Shown in pieces: positions 1-11,285 of a stretch of DNA of 64,000 nt. The notes under the pieces were generated by a model. It was not told the origin of the DNA. It ran no database searches and was given only the letters and a program-made list of their open reading frames with translations. Position 1 is the first letter of the stretch. Each line of letters opens with the position of its first letter. The position numbers and the translations under genes were made by a program. Source of the stretch: Gnetum montanum (taxonomy: Eukaryota; Streptophyta; Gnetopsida; Gnetales; Gnetaceae). The stretch covers positions 148,832 to 212,831 of the forward strand of contig MNCI01000970.1 in NCBI GenBank assembly GCA_015680685.1, in the 5' to 3' direction.

Positions 1-404
1 TGTCCTAACTCCTCTCGACCTTCCTGTCGAGGCATTTCATCTCTTTTACCTTTACTCTCCGCGTTATGCTCATGGTGGCTGCGCCTAGATGTGGAAGGAG
101 AGGGTGAATGATGAGATGAAGGAGAAGAAGAAGGGGATCCATCACCATGGTGATGTTTCTTGTCTTCTCTTCGGCTGCTTTGGCCCCGATCATTGTGATG
201 ATCAACAAGTCCATCATTAGTGTGAGTAGTTGTTCCTGCCGTGAACAGCTGGTGCTCACGGGGATTAGAGCCTGGAATATGTATCGTTGATCTAAGCCCC
301 TAATGCCTAACCTCTTCACTAGAGTGAGGAGGAGGAACATCATCTTCTCCTATTTCACTAATGACGTAGGGAACCTTGTCCTTCAATAGTGAATGTTGGC
401 TCTC

Positions 405-752
405 CTACCTTGCGTCCCGAATACGTTGGGCATTTGTGGGATGATAATCCCTTGTGTCATGGTCATCTAAAACATATTCTGCGAACAGCTCATGCATGCC
501 AATCTGTACCAAGACATGGAAAAGCATGTTGGGAGCAGAGCGATCTGGGGGTAACACAATGTTACCTTGCATGTCTCTCCACCGCAGTTGCTCATCTTGA
601 TGGAAAACAAAGGTAAAATCCGGCACATACTCATCGGGATGAGTATATGTGACCTTAGATTGTTGAGGACATGGTTGATCTCGGTTATGCGTATGATGCT
701 GACTTTCTCCTGTATTGTCCTTAGGTGAGTTGATTTCGTGAGAAGAAGCCAT
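405..752 (-). CDS. gag-like N-terminal ORF of element L
   Basis: A 115-residue minus-strand ORF starts with ATG at 752, about 130 bases downstream of the primer site. That is where gag begins in an LTR element. It contains the stretch FTFVFHQDEQLRWRDMQGN and is polar, with many His, Asp and Gln. Beyond its stop, one minus frame from about 400 to 1 reads a Ser/His/Arg-rich tail, so the gag is probably broken by a stop or frameshift. No zinc knuckle or protease lies inside the window. Assignment to gag rests on position and composition, not on a recognised domain. Confidence 0.45.
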   Translation of the reverse strand: MASSHEINSPKDNTGESQHHTHNRDQPCPQQSKVTYTHPDEYVPDFTFVFHQDEQLRWRDMQGNIVLPPDRSAPNMLFHVLVQIGMHELFAEYVLDDHDTRDYHPTNAQRIRDAR

Positions 753-879
753 TTCTATTGGTGTGCTAACTTCACCGTTATTTATTGTTCTTGATTAACT
801 GATTAACCCTAAGGTTCGTTTTAAGCTCACAACGATGTGAGTGATATCCCTTATGTTAAATTGGCGAAAAAACACTTAG

Positions 880-897
880 TCCCCGGCAACGGCGCCA
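880..897 (-). other. Primer binding site, tRNA-Asp (element L)
   Basis: The plus strand reads tccccggcaacggcgcca, which is the 3' end expected for plant tRNA-Asp including CCA. On minus this is the primer binding site, one base inside the LTR end at 899. Athila-like and several other Ty3/gypsy lineages use tRNA-Asp. Confidence 0.85.
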
Positions 898-898
898 A

Positions 899-1932
899 TG
901 ATGAGTGGCGAGGTACCCCTACACTCCACCATACGAATACGAGCGTACACGCGCGATCCGGTCGAACTCCGCAGACTAAATGCCTTAACGCCACAAGAAA
1001 CACTTGGGGTTAATCGTTCGTTGTCTTCCCAGGCTTGCTTGTATGTGTCACGGTGTATGGTTAAGCAAGTCTGAGGTATGTGATTTTTTTGGTATTTTCG
1101 GCTTATCTTCTATGCTACCAGGAGAAAGGGTTGAGAAAACTAAACTAACTCTAACTAAGATCTAAGTCTAAATTAACTAGCGTCAGCATCCGTTCCCACT
1201 TGCCGGACACACCCTGAACTATGCAACTGCAGCTTACCAAACGCTAATCGTTACTGGGATCGCCACACGTAACGCAAGTGCTCGAAGTGGTCGTACTGAG
1301 GCACCTATTTAGCCTACGTGTGATAAGCAGCCGATTCCTTAGCCAGCCGTACACACCCGTGGGTGCTCGTAACTAAGTCGTACTTATCACACGATCTAGC
1401 CTAGCAATGAGCAGCCGATTCCTCAACTAGCCGTACACATTAGACCCGGGAGTTACCAAGCGCAGAATCCTGGAATACGCTACTGGGTTACCAAGCATCC
1501 AATGCTCGTAATTGAGTCGTACTCATGCATTGCGTCAAGCAGCCGATTCCTTGACTAGCCGTACACGTCCGTAGACGCTCGTAATCAAGTCGTACTTGTG
1601 CACACTAGGAAAGCAGTAAATAAACAACAATAAAACCATGTGCTGCAAGGTTTATCCAATCAAGTTCGTCTTTATTGCCGTACACAACTTGGGTTCAGGT
1701 TACAAGCTGCTCGAATAAAGAGCTGTTCACTCTAGGACTCCTACTACGGGCACATGGGAAAAATTCTAACTCTGGAGTGATCAATCTGCCAGAGCTTCGC
1801 TACTTCTAGCCAGGATTGGGAAATAAGGGGAGTGCCGCCTCTTATTTATAGATATGGCAGTGGACCGCGATATCGCGTACGCGATATCGCATGGGATGCA
1901 ATATCGCGGCACATGCAGGTCGCGTCTCATTA
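899..1932 (-). repeat. 5' LTR of element L
   Basis: The low edge (TGATGAGTGGCGAGGTACC) is nearly identical to the low edges of both N LTRs. On minus, a TATAAATA box lies at 1843-1850, with U3 upstream at higher coordinates carrying the palindrome array. The length of about 1034 bp exceeds the 829-843 bp of N, so this is a related subfamily. Between about 1190 and 1610, short units are tandemly repeated (agcagccgattcct, and gctcgtaa followed by aagtcgtact). This is a diverged internal repeat block within R/U5 that is shorter in N. Confidence 0.8.
1843..1905 (-). promoter_or_regulatory. LTR core promoter of L: TATA box plus phased palindrome array
   Basis: On minus, TATAAATA sits at 1843-1850. 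Upstream, palindromic cores begin at 1869 (GATATC), 1883 (GATATC) and 1900 (AATATC). Positions 1867-1890 form a perfect 24-bp palindrome containing two GATATC cores 14 bp apart. The gap from TATA to the first core is 18 bp, the same as in the LTRs of N and H. The binding protein is unknown. Confidence 0.75.
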
Positions 1933-2337
1933 GTTTCTTACGAGATTTAGTCCTTATCTTATCCTAATCATTAATCACCCATGGCATCCACAGACTTTTT
2001 GGTTTGAAGACATGTAAGGGAATTAAGGGCATGAGCTTGCTATGGGAAGGACCCACTTGCATACTCCTTATTTCAATTAGTTAAGTTCTTTATGCCTTAG
2101 GCATTTCTGTATTCAAGTCTTTTGTGTTCCACGCTAGCTACGTCCAATTCTACACTCCTTCATGACATCTCTTAATCATTCTCACACTTAAATCTCCTTT
2201 TTTGAGCATTATCTAGCCCTCTTCATGCATTTCATTGTGTTCTATGCTTTTTGGGCTTCATTTGGACTTCAATTTTCTATGAAAAATCTTCATTTTTCCC
2301 TTAATTTTCAAAGTTGAAAATTCTATCTTTCTATTGC

Positions 2338-2412
2338 ATTGATGGGATCCCATTGATGTAGTCTTCCAAATTCATGTGATTCCATCGATGTAGCACAAAA
2401 ATTCTATAAATA
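2338..2412 (+). promoter_or_regulatory. Internal promoter of element H with ATCGAT-type array
   Basis: Cores start at 2338 (ATTGAT), 2352 (ATTGAT), 2370 (ATTCAT, degenerate) and 2384 (ATCGAT), with steps of 14, 18 and 14 bp. A TATAAATA box follows at 2405-2412 after a 15-bp gap. Downstream are a leader, a plausible GT-AG intron (2537-2803, donor GAGGTAAGC, acceptor GATTACAG) and an ATG. The core type matches H's own LTR rather than that of N, L or G. Confidence 0.65.
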
Positions 2413-2803
2413 GCACCCAACACTTTGAAAATTTTTGCCATTTTTCTTCAAATGCAAGAGGAATTTTTGCAATTTTTTTGAGCCCATATATTTCACACCA
2501 CTTGTACAATTCACCTCATTCTTGTAGCTACTGGAGGTAAGCTTTACGTTGTGTTTGATGATAAAGTTTTCAATTTTTTCTCTCCCACAAGGTTTAGCTA
2601 ATAAAATGCTATTAAAATCACTAATTTAAGAAAGTTAAACTTTTTCAAAGAACTCAAGTAGATATTAAAATGAAATAATATTAAAATAATCAAACCTACC
2701 ATGGTCACAACTTAGCCAAGTATAACTAATTCAAGATATAAGGTACTCAAACATTATAAAGTTACACATCAAATGCTAATCCTTGATCATGTTGTGATTA
2801 CAG

Positions 2804-3117
2804 ATGGCACCAAGACCAAATCACCTATAGGAAGGAGGACCATCTCAACCAAGGAACAAGTAGCCAAAAATTGGAAGAGCCCAACAAGAATAACCCTAGG
2901 AGTAGGTAGCAAAAACCCACGCAACGGGACCTCTTTAGGAGAAGCTTGAAGTGCAATTTATCCATTAGATTTCCTAAATTGAAATAGAGCAATCCCACCA
3001 TGATGGGGCACTGAGACCAAGGCCTAACCTTAAGGTCATGTTGATGGATGCTTACCTTAGGTAAATTCAGCCTAGGGATATCCAATGTTTAGTTCTCCAA
3101 GAATTGAACTTTGGTAC
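2804..3117 (+). pseudogene. ORF2 of element H, 5' fragment (broken)
   Basis: The reading frame starts with ATGGCACC directly after a splice acceptor, as ORF2 of N starts with ATGGCCC after TTGCAG. Several in-frame stops occur early (the first nine codons away), so it is a pseudogene. G interrupts it at 3117 and it continues from 24052. The N-terminal residues (MAPRP, then EGGPSQ) loosely resemble the N copy (MALKRG, then QEGPPQ). See the second fragment for the domain assignment. Confidence 0.5.
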
Positions 3118-5989
3118 TGTTGGCGATTGTTTGGAACTAGACTACAATATTGGGTGGCCTTCATGTCTCGCAACCATGGTGGATGACAAGATTAAAGGTG
3201 TTCTTCAAATAAGGTTTAGGTGCTTGCTCATCTTTGGTAACACCAAGGCCCAGATACCTACAAAAAGAATTAGTAGTTATAAAATAAACTAATCATGATT
3301 ATGCCTTTGTTGTTGTGAATGTTGAAGTGGTTGGGTTATGTATAAAATTGTAATTGGCTATCATGAAGGAGATTAGCTATCTTTGTCAAATAGTGTGAGT
3401 TATTGAAGATTCCTATTTTGTCTAATCACTTAGTCTATACAGTCCCTATAGTACATTAATTGTAACAAAGAAAATTTTACAAAAACATTTGAGCACAATT
3501 CTACCAATCTACTCCTAATTTCCCAGAAAGAGAAAGTTCCACAAGGAAACTAGAAATAGAGCGAGATTCAATGGACCTAGAAAGAGAAAGAAAAGAAAAT
3601 AGATTTGCATGAAATCTCAAATATTTACACAAGATAAATTGACATAAGGAGATACTTCACAATAAAGTTATTCCAATTCAATCTAACTACGAATTATTCA
3701 AACCTTCTAAGCTCAACAAGAAATTTCATGAAAGACAATCTTACTTACTACTAAAAATGTTGTGTAAATGAAAAGTTTGAGTCTCTATTTTGGCTAGTAA
3801 ATAGTTGGCAAAGATTGCATTCAACAGAGCATTCAAAAATTTTGAAAATTTCATGATTGAAATACCAAGGAAATACACTCTAAAATAATGAAGATATTTC
3901 ATTTGTCTCAAAATACCAAATATTTTCCTAGATCCTCTATGCTCAAATAGAAAATTTTACTAAGAAATTACTATTAAATTACGCTTGAGGCTTTTTAGCA
4001 ACATAAGCTCTTCTATGGAAAATCTAAATAGAAGTTTAATAATTGCAAAAAAATAGCTATAAAGCAACCTAGGACAAATCCAAAAATTATATGCCAAGCA
4101 TGATACTATCTAAATCATTAGCTAAGCAACTAAAAAAATGAAAAAGAATGAACTCATGAGATATTTAATAAGCCATGTTTTTACAATCTTCAATATTCTT
4201 CAAAGTTGCTTCACTCCTTCCCCCTTTTTAATTCTACCCTTGCAACCTTTATATAGTAGCCTTAAAGTAGTTACAATAATCATGAGAGGTTAAGGTGAAT
4301 AACAAATATCTAGATAATTTATTCATAACTACTATAAAGGTGTGATAAAATTTGGCCATAGTTGGCAAGTGTCTCACATCATTACAAATATTTAAAAGAT
4401 AAAATTATTACTTCCCTAGTAAGTTACAACTTCTATATAAAGTTACAAATTTTTAGAAAATAAAGGTATTTGACACTTGTCCATAAATTTCCTCCCATAT
4501 TTCTTAAATAACAAATTTTCTTTTACTTATACATATATTATTATGATCAACGTATATAAAACATTAAGCTCATATTAAAAAAATATTTTATGTTATACTT
4601 TAGGGAAATAGTTATGATAAAAATATTTCCAAATAAATGCATCCATTGTGTATGATGCCTACCACCATGAAAACTTGTTTGCTACAATTTTAATTATCAT
4701 TCTTTGCTCTTAGAAGTAATAAAAGTAGTTGTAGCTAAGTTTTATGCCCAGAACAAATCGATTGCTATTAGCTTTAGATCATGCCACCTTTACCTCCTAT
4801 AGTGACTTCATCAGAACAATAGGTGTTAGCATCAGCATAGGCTATGGCGTTGATTTTGGTGTTTGTTCTGGCTGCCGGAGGTCACACATCATTGTTACCC
4901 TCATCTTGTTGACACAGTAAAATGAAACATCAAGAACATGTAGTCGATGTTCCATCTTTTGCGATGTAGTGTTCAAATGTGTTGGTCTTCTCCTATGTGC
5001 ACATTGTTGAATGTATTCTTGCTACCAATGTTGTTACTCTACTAGAGGATTTACTCTACAAATGAGCAAACAGAGCTATGTCATGATCATTTGGCTATCA
5101 ATGCTCTGCATATAAAATAATCGTATCATTTTTTGATAATAATGTTAGGGCTTGTTTTTAATGCTGATGCAAATGATGTTGCTAATGTTGAAACCACAAC
5201 GTCGTCACCAACGGTGAAGCTACTACAAAAATGGAACTTTACTTCCCACCATCATAGTTAGGGTTAATGAGTCTACGATGCTTTTCCTCTATTTTTCAAG
5301 GATGTCAATGACATTGGTGTCCTTAATTTGAAAATTCTAGAATGATTCCAAGGCCCTCTCTTAATTTCAATCTTGTTTGCATAAATTGTATTGTTAATCA
5401 TAATTTTTTGTTTTTTTCTGCCCTTGTTTCTTTTTCTTGTTTTTATTGATTCAACGCCTACAACTACAATCAAATTTGAGCTTGAATTTGGATTTTGGTC
5501 TTATTTTTATTCAATAAGTAACCTTGTCCTTAATGAAATTCTTCATCTATTGTGGGTTCTCGTTTAATGCAGAGCCTACATTTCCCCTCTCCTCTACCAT
5601 TTCAAAAATCTAACACCATAACATTAACTTTTCTTTCCTTTGTAGATCTCCTTAAATGCACAGCAGTTATAAGTGGGAGATAGGAAAACCAACAAACATA
5701 CTTCATGTAAATTAATTAGTGGTCTTGGTCTTTGAATTCAAGAAATTCCAAAGCATTAATGATGTGAACATGTTAACTACCTCTCTACCCTTTAATTGAA
5801 TTTTAGTATCAAAGTAAAAATAGCTTTAAGTTGAGCAATGCATCATCATATCACATAATTTAAATCTCCTTTCTACACATTAATAAGTAAGTAGAACTTA
5901 TATATCACCAACATGGCCATCTCCAATAATTTTCTTTCCAAACTAAAGGCACAGTCTACTACTGCTCCAAGAAATGGTCTTATGTGACA
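3118..5989 (-). repeat. 3' LTR of element G
   Basis: 2872 bp. It starts at the low edge with TGTTGGCGATTG and ends at the high edge with TTATGTGACA, aligning along its length with 21158-24046. On minus the ends are TG and CA. It is AT-rich and carries no convincing coding region; short ORFs within it are open by chance. Confidence 0.85.
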
Positions 5990-7316
5990 ACATTGCTCAC
6001 CCCTTCCTTTGTATATTAGCTAATAAAATAATTTTTTAAAAAACATCTTGTTTTTACATAGAGAAATAGAAATATTTTTTAATAAAAACTTCCATTAAAC
6101 TTAAGGTTTAATGGAATAAAAACCTCATTCCTAATAAAACTTAGGAAACTATACAAACTCAATATCATACAAACTATTCTATAGGTAGAAAATAATAGTT
6201 AAAGTAACTCTTTTATGGATTTCATATGTAACTTCAGTAGTGATGTATGCTCTTCTTTTCTCTTCTTGCCTAGTTGAAGCCTCAACTTGGTCTTCACCCT
6301 TACCTCCAACAATTGTCTTTGTCTCTTTTTAATCCAACTATTTAGCTACTGAATTTTAAGGTTCTTCCCAACTAGTTTCTTCTATGTCTTGGGACATGCA
6401 AGTCTCTCCCCAAGAACCATCTCTATTAGACTCTTCTTGATTTTTAGCTTAGGTGGTGCATTCATGGAAGCTACCCCAAACATTAGAATGTATAGAAAGT
6501 CCACCAGTGAGAAATCTAAACTTATCGAAAAGCCAAAGTAAGAAAGGGCTTTCACTAGTTTCTTCATAAGTGGTTTCCTTACAATAGGCTCTCAAGACAT
6601 GCTCTAGGAAACATCCTGTAACATATGGGATAAAAGGCCTTCTTATTTCCCTATCTCCAAGAACCATCTTTCTATCTCATACTTAAACACTTTCCTTGCT
6701 TTTTCACCTTAATCTTTGAATTGAGAAATGATGTATTTCCAAGCAATTCACATCTCTTTATATAGTGTAAGGTAAATTTGAAATTCCCACCAATTCTACT
6801 AACTAACTTTGCCACTTGTCCAAAACTTATTTAAATTTCATCATTATATAATTGGCTAATTTAAATTCCACTATTTAGTTATTGAAATTAATTCACCACT
6901 ATGTAGTTATCTAACCATCACTCCCACTTACAAGTAATGATTACTTGAGATAATATAAATTTAATAATTAAACTAACACTTTAAATTTAATATTTTTAAA
7001 CTAGTACTCTAACATATGCATGTTTTTATAATATTATATAAACTCATCTAACCATACATATAGGATATATATATGTTATGGTTAAATATTATACAAGTTT
7101 ATATATATACTACTCATGATATATATTAAATTTGCTTACTTACTACTATGTATACTAAATATTATTATAGTTTCATACATATATATACTACTATAATATA
7201 CATATATATATATATATAAGTCGTGGGTAGTTGTCCACAGTAATTTTTTATGTGTAAAACATTATATAGAAACTATAATTCCAACCCATCTAGCATTGAT
7301 AAGTTGTATGTATCTT
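5990..7316 (-). other. G: polypurine tract and 3' spacer between integrase and LTR
   Basis: On minus, a purine-rich stretch (AAAGGAAGGGG, about 6000-6011) lies just before the 3' LTR and is the likely polypurine tract. The remaining 1.3 kb is AT-rich, with TA microsatellites around 7040-7220. A minus-strand reading at 6382-6667 has two overlapping ORFs that both start MVLG; I recognise no domain in them. Confidence 0.5.
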
Positions 7317-8391
7317 CTAATAATTGCTTCTTGATCTAATCCATGTTGTCAAAAATTTATTTGGCTTCTTCATATTCCATACTAATACTAGGTCACCAAC
7401 TTTAAAATTTCTCTTCATAGGCTTTCTATCAAACCATCTTTTGACTTGTAAAGCATTCTTTAATAAATTATCCTTAGCTGTATCCAGTTCAATTTCTCTT
7501 TTGATGAGCAAGGTCATGAAAATTCTATCTTTATTGTTTTTCTCACTATATTTTTTCACAAAATATGAGGCTAAACTTATAATTTTATTTGTACTTCTTA
7601 TGGGCAAACCATAGACTAAGTTATAAGCTAACATTCCAATAGCCTTCTTGAATCTAATATGATCAACCCATAATGCAGATTGTAACTAATCAATCCAATT
7701 TCATGAATGCCCACCCATGAGTCCCTAATGTAGGAAATAAGATTTTTATTTGTAGATTTAGCTAATCCATTTCCTTGAGTATAATAATTTGAAGAAGAAA
7801 ATAGAAAGATGAATTTTTCTGATGCCCATGTTATAAACTCTTTAGATTGAAAAGCTAGTCCATTATTGAATTTGAATACTTTAGGTAGACCAAAACAACT
7901 TAGAATCTAGCCTTCCAATAACTTAATCATGTCTAATGTTGAACTTTTTCTTAGAGCCTTTCCTTTAGTTCATTTGGTAAAATAATTAGTAGTTGTGAGA
8001 ATAAACTTATGTCCTACTCTCAAAGGAGTAATTATGCGAATAAAATCTAAGCCCCATTGCTAAAATGGTCTATTTGGAATTACTATTTTTAAGGGATTTT
8101 TAGCCTTTTTGATTTTTGTTGTATGAATTTGACATTTGTAACATCTTCAAATATTCAAATAGGCCAATAAAAACCATAGCAAAGTATATGTTGCATGTTG
8201 GACTTAGGACATTCATAAAACAAATTAGAATGATCATGGAATTGTTCTAATATAGGACTAACTTGATCATTGCAAACACATTCCAAAAAACCCCCTCTGA
8301 AATCCTTTCTATATAAAATTCCATCTTTAACCATAAATTTATTTTCTCTTTTGAAGAAAACTCTCTTTTGACTTGTAGTTAAATTACTCAA
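7317..8391 (-). pseudogene. Integrase of element G (degenerate)
   Basis: Read on minus from 8391: an N-terminal segment with the HHCC region (8155-8391), then a catalytic core at about 7640-8100, then a C-terminal part with a GDLVLVW motif at 7317-7634. The core keeps typical wording such as WGLDFI and GHKFILTTTNYFTK. The second catalytic Asp is Asn (FNNGLAF), and the expected Glu in the QGNGLAxST motif is Lys. In-frame stops and shifts occur throughout. The order RT, RNase H, integrase is that of Ty3/gypsy elements. Confidence 0.8.
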
Positions 8392-8397
8392 AACCTT

Positions 8398-9590
8398 TCA
8401 TGTATCAAGGAATACTAGAATTTCATCAAAGCAATTTCCCTCATAGGTCTTAAGCACACCTACTTCATCTTCTATAGCCATTAACTTATCTAAACCCATT
8501 CCTTTAATATTATTGCAAATTTTCAATGAAAATCTAAAACCTTGAAGTTTTATGAGCCACTTCCCTCTTTTCAATCCAATTTCATTTTGGGCTAAGAATT
8601 GTTTCACTGCTGGCTTAATTACCATAATATGGACTAATGAGCTTTCCAAATAATATCTGAAATGTTGAAGTGCTTTAATGACTAAAAATGCATGTTTATC
8701 TAAACCTAAATAATTTAGTTTTGAACCTTTCAACTAATATCCAAAAAATTCAATCTATTTATCTTGATCTTTATCTCTTTGAGTTAAAATAGCATCAACT
8801 AAATCATTTGAAACAAAAGCATATAACCAAAAGTCTTCTTTCATTTTAGTTTTACCAAGTATATAGCTTCTTGAATGGATCTTTTAATTTTTGCTAAGCC
8901 TCTAATTCTTGTGTCTTCTCTACTAGGACATCTTTCTTTAGCATATTCATTAAAGGTTTAGTAATTTTAGTGAATCCAGGGATAAAGTTCTTAATGAAAT
9001 TTGTATTCCCAAAGAAAGATCTAAGATACCCTTTATTTGTAGGATACTTGATATTTTGCACTACTTGAATTCAAGAGTTATCTATAGCAATTCCTTCTTG
9101 ACATATTACATGGACTAGTAAACTTTCAAATTTAACCCCAAAGACACATTTCTTAGGATTTAATGAAATACCATACTCATGACATCTGTTAAAAACTTGT
9201 TAAAGATTACCAATATGATCTTCCATCCTTTTTAAAAAGATAATGATATCATCCAAATAAACCACAACAAACTCACCTATTAAACCTTTAAAGGCTAATT
9301 CTAGTTCTCTTTGAAAAGTAGCTCCAACATTTAACAATCCAAATGATATTCTTTGGTAAGAAAAAGTTCCCCACTTGGTGATAAATGTTATTTTATGTCT
9401 ATCATCCTTATCTACCATGATTTGATTATAACCCAAATAACCATATCGATCAACATCTCATTAATTCTAGGAAGTGGGTAATTATCTTTTTCTGAGGCTT
9501 CATTCAAATTTCTAAAATCTACACAAAGCTTAATATTGCCCTTCTTCTTCCTTATTGGTACAATTTTAGCAAGCCATGTCAAATATTAGA
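8398..9590 (-). pseudogene. Reverse transcriptase and RNase H of element G (degenerate)
   Basis: On minus, RT fingers read KLCVDFRNLNEASEKDNYPL at about 9480-9560. They are followed by GYNQIMVDKDDRHKITF, SFGLL and the YLDDIIIF catalytic box (9200-9436). The gypsy RNase H tail lies at 8398-8733 (ALQHFRYYLESS, then KWLIKLQGF). The YxDD box is intact, but stops and frameshifts separate the blocks, so no functional polyprotein remains. The domain order and motifs are diagnostic of Ty3/gypsy (Metaviridae-like) elements. Confidence 0.85.
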
Positions 9591-10125
9591 TCAAATATAT
9601 GATTTGGGCTTGTAATAACTTCTTGATCTCAACTTCTATGGCTGTCTCAAATCATGGATTAAATTTCCTCTGTTTTTGTTTAACTATTTTACAACTATCT
9701 ATCAAAGGAATTTTATGTGTCATCACCTCTAGTCAAAAAGTTTTAAGATCATCATAAGACCAAATAAAATGTTCCAAATTATTTTTTAGAAGTAAAAACA
9801 AATTTTTCTTAAAAGGTGAATCTTTTTCCTTTATGACATTTAACATCTTCGTTATCTTAGTAGATCCAAAATTCATTGCTTTCTAACCTTGATTATTTGG
9901 ATTTTTTATATCTTTTGAGGTAAGCAAATTTTTGCTAAATTCATGTTCATAATCAATCACCTTTTTGGAAATGGAATTTGTCTTAGACCTTAACATTGTT
10001 TTAAGTATGATTTGACCTTTGAATTCTTGTTTATTTCTTAAAAACCTAAATAATTAATCATCATCTTTTAAGTAAATGCTTTATGTTATCTGGTACTGAT
10101 GGTTAATGTTCTTTCTCAAATGTCA

Positions 10126-10545
10126 TGCTTTTGTAGCCTTCTATTCTTCTCACATCTAATGATGAAGCTACTTTTTCTAAATTGTCCACTATATAATTAT
10201 CCTTCCTACCTATATGTTCTATTTGGTAGTGATAAACTGATCCAACATCTTGCAGAAAAGTTGTTTATAAGGTTGCAAGAATGAGCTTTTTACTACACAA
10301 TTACCTTTAATCCATTCATAAACTAATCTTGAGCCTCCCTTAATGGTGATTACCTTGATTCCTTTTTCCAATGCTATTTTCACTCCAATACTCAGAGCTT
10401 CATATGCAGCCTTGTTGTTAATACAAGGAAAAGATAGATGAATTTCTTTGAATATTTTTGGAAAATCATCTTTTACTAGGACTACTTCAACTCCTGCACC
10501 TTTTGAGTTACAAGAACCATTGAAGTATAGTTTTCACTTGCTCTC
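10126..10545 (-). pseudogene. Additional RNase H (archaeal/plant type, aRH) of element G, catalytic residues lost
   Basis: On minus, one frame reads LYFNGSCNSKGAGVEVVL, then NNKAAYEALSIGVKIALEKG, then KGGSRLVYEWIKGN and SSFLQPYKQLF. This is the classic layout of the extra RNase H of Tat/Ogre-type elements. Three family acidic positions appear replaced: DGS is NGS, AEYEAL is AAYEAL, and GDSxLV is GGSRLV. The domain lies between the protease region and RT, not between RNase H and integrase where it is usually placed. A stop follows at about 10229. Confidence 0.75.
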
Positions 10546-10792
10546 ATCTTGAGATCTCTCATTTTCTAAGTTATAAACTCTTTGAAGCATGCAAATTTAG
10601 GATTCAAAAAGTATTATTTTAACAACTTTTTTTCTCCATTAGAAGTTATGTTTTCATTCATTAAAGGCTCACTATATATGTATATTTGATTTAACTCTCA
10701 TTTCCAAGGTAGCCACATGTGAGAGTAATCTATTGATATGTGACCAAAGAAATTCTTACTTCTACTTCTACTCAAGAAAAGACTATGTGAAT

Positions 10793-11285
10793 CTAGCATA
10801 TTTGTACTTGAATAGTTACTCTACTTTTGATAAGGGGTTCAAAAGCAATTTCTAATAGAACATTAGGTAGCTGATCCACAATCTTCACTCTAATTTTGTC
10901 CATTTGAACAATGTTTTTATTTGATTTTTTAGGAATCAAACCAAGTTTTTTTTCATATAGATAACGACATGATAGTAGATGTAGCTCCAAAATCAACTAA
11001 ACAATTGTGAAGATACTTGTATTTTAACTTGATTTTCCAAAGGCAAGGAGGAGATTCCTTATCAGAAGTACACTCATAGCTAGTTTTTATTGTGTTGTCA
11101 ATGTTAGATACATAGCTTAATTCTAATTCTTTAACTCTCTTTTTACCTATAATAAACTTTAAAGCCTTTCTTTGTTGATCCCCTATCTATAGCAATTGAT
11201 ATATGCTAATGTTTTCCCTAACATGTTTAAGATCTTTAATTAAATCATATTCTCTATCTCCATAAAAGCCTAGTTTATTCATCCA
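10793..11285 (-). pseudogene. Putative protease region of element G
   Basis: This minus-strand stretch, upstream of the extra RNase H and RT, includes an ORF at 10793-10996. Position alone suggests the aspartic protease. Around 10970-11010 the minus strand reads LVDFGATS-like wording (SxCLVDFGAT), which would match the DTG/DSG active-site segment of the family. The rest of the region is interrupted by stops, and by the insertion of N at 11286. Confidence 0.5.

Larger units (their letters stand above)
1..1932 (-). mobile_element. Element L: 5' part of a Ty3/gypsy-like LTR element
   Basis: Read on minus, this segment holds a complete 5' LTR (899-1932), a perfect-looking tRNA-Asp primer site (880-897) and the start of a gag-like region running off the left edge. 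The LTR ends match those of element N (TGATGAG at the low edge; CTCATTA, a changed CTCATCA, at the high edge). The flank from 1933 looks like internal sequence of element H, so L probably inserted into H. The TSD cannot be tested because the other LTR is outside the window. The clean primer site suggests L is among the youngest insertions here. Confidence 0.8.
1933..3117 (+). mobile_element. Element H, left remnant (internal region)
   Basis: This is the left remaining part of a plus-strand element interrupted by L on the left and G on the right. It resumes at 24052 and ends with the 3' LTR at 27644. It contains an AT-rich non-coding part (1933-2337), an internal promoter (2338-2412), a leader with an intron (donor gt at 2537, acceptor ending 2803), and the start of ORF2 at 2804. 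The order of parts matches N on the other strand. The 5' LTR and any gag of H lie left of the window. Confidence 0.7.

Noticed and set aside
5-343. 112-residue minus ORF at the left edge
   Set aside because: Its hydrophobic, Met/Leu-rich reading looks like a shadow. Another minus frame over the same bases gives a Ser/His/Arg-rich gag-like tail that fits element L better.
1190-1610. Repeated short units as a CRISPR-like array
   Set aside because: They lie within a eukaryotic LTR, units vary in length and no spacer logic or cas genes exist.
7040-7220. TA-rich tract as an origin or matrix-attachment site
   Set aside because: It is a simple microsatellite in an old retroelement, and nothing specific supports a function.
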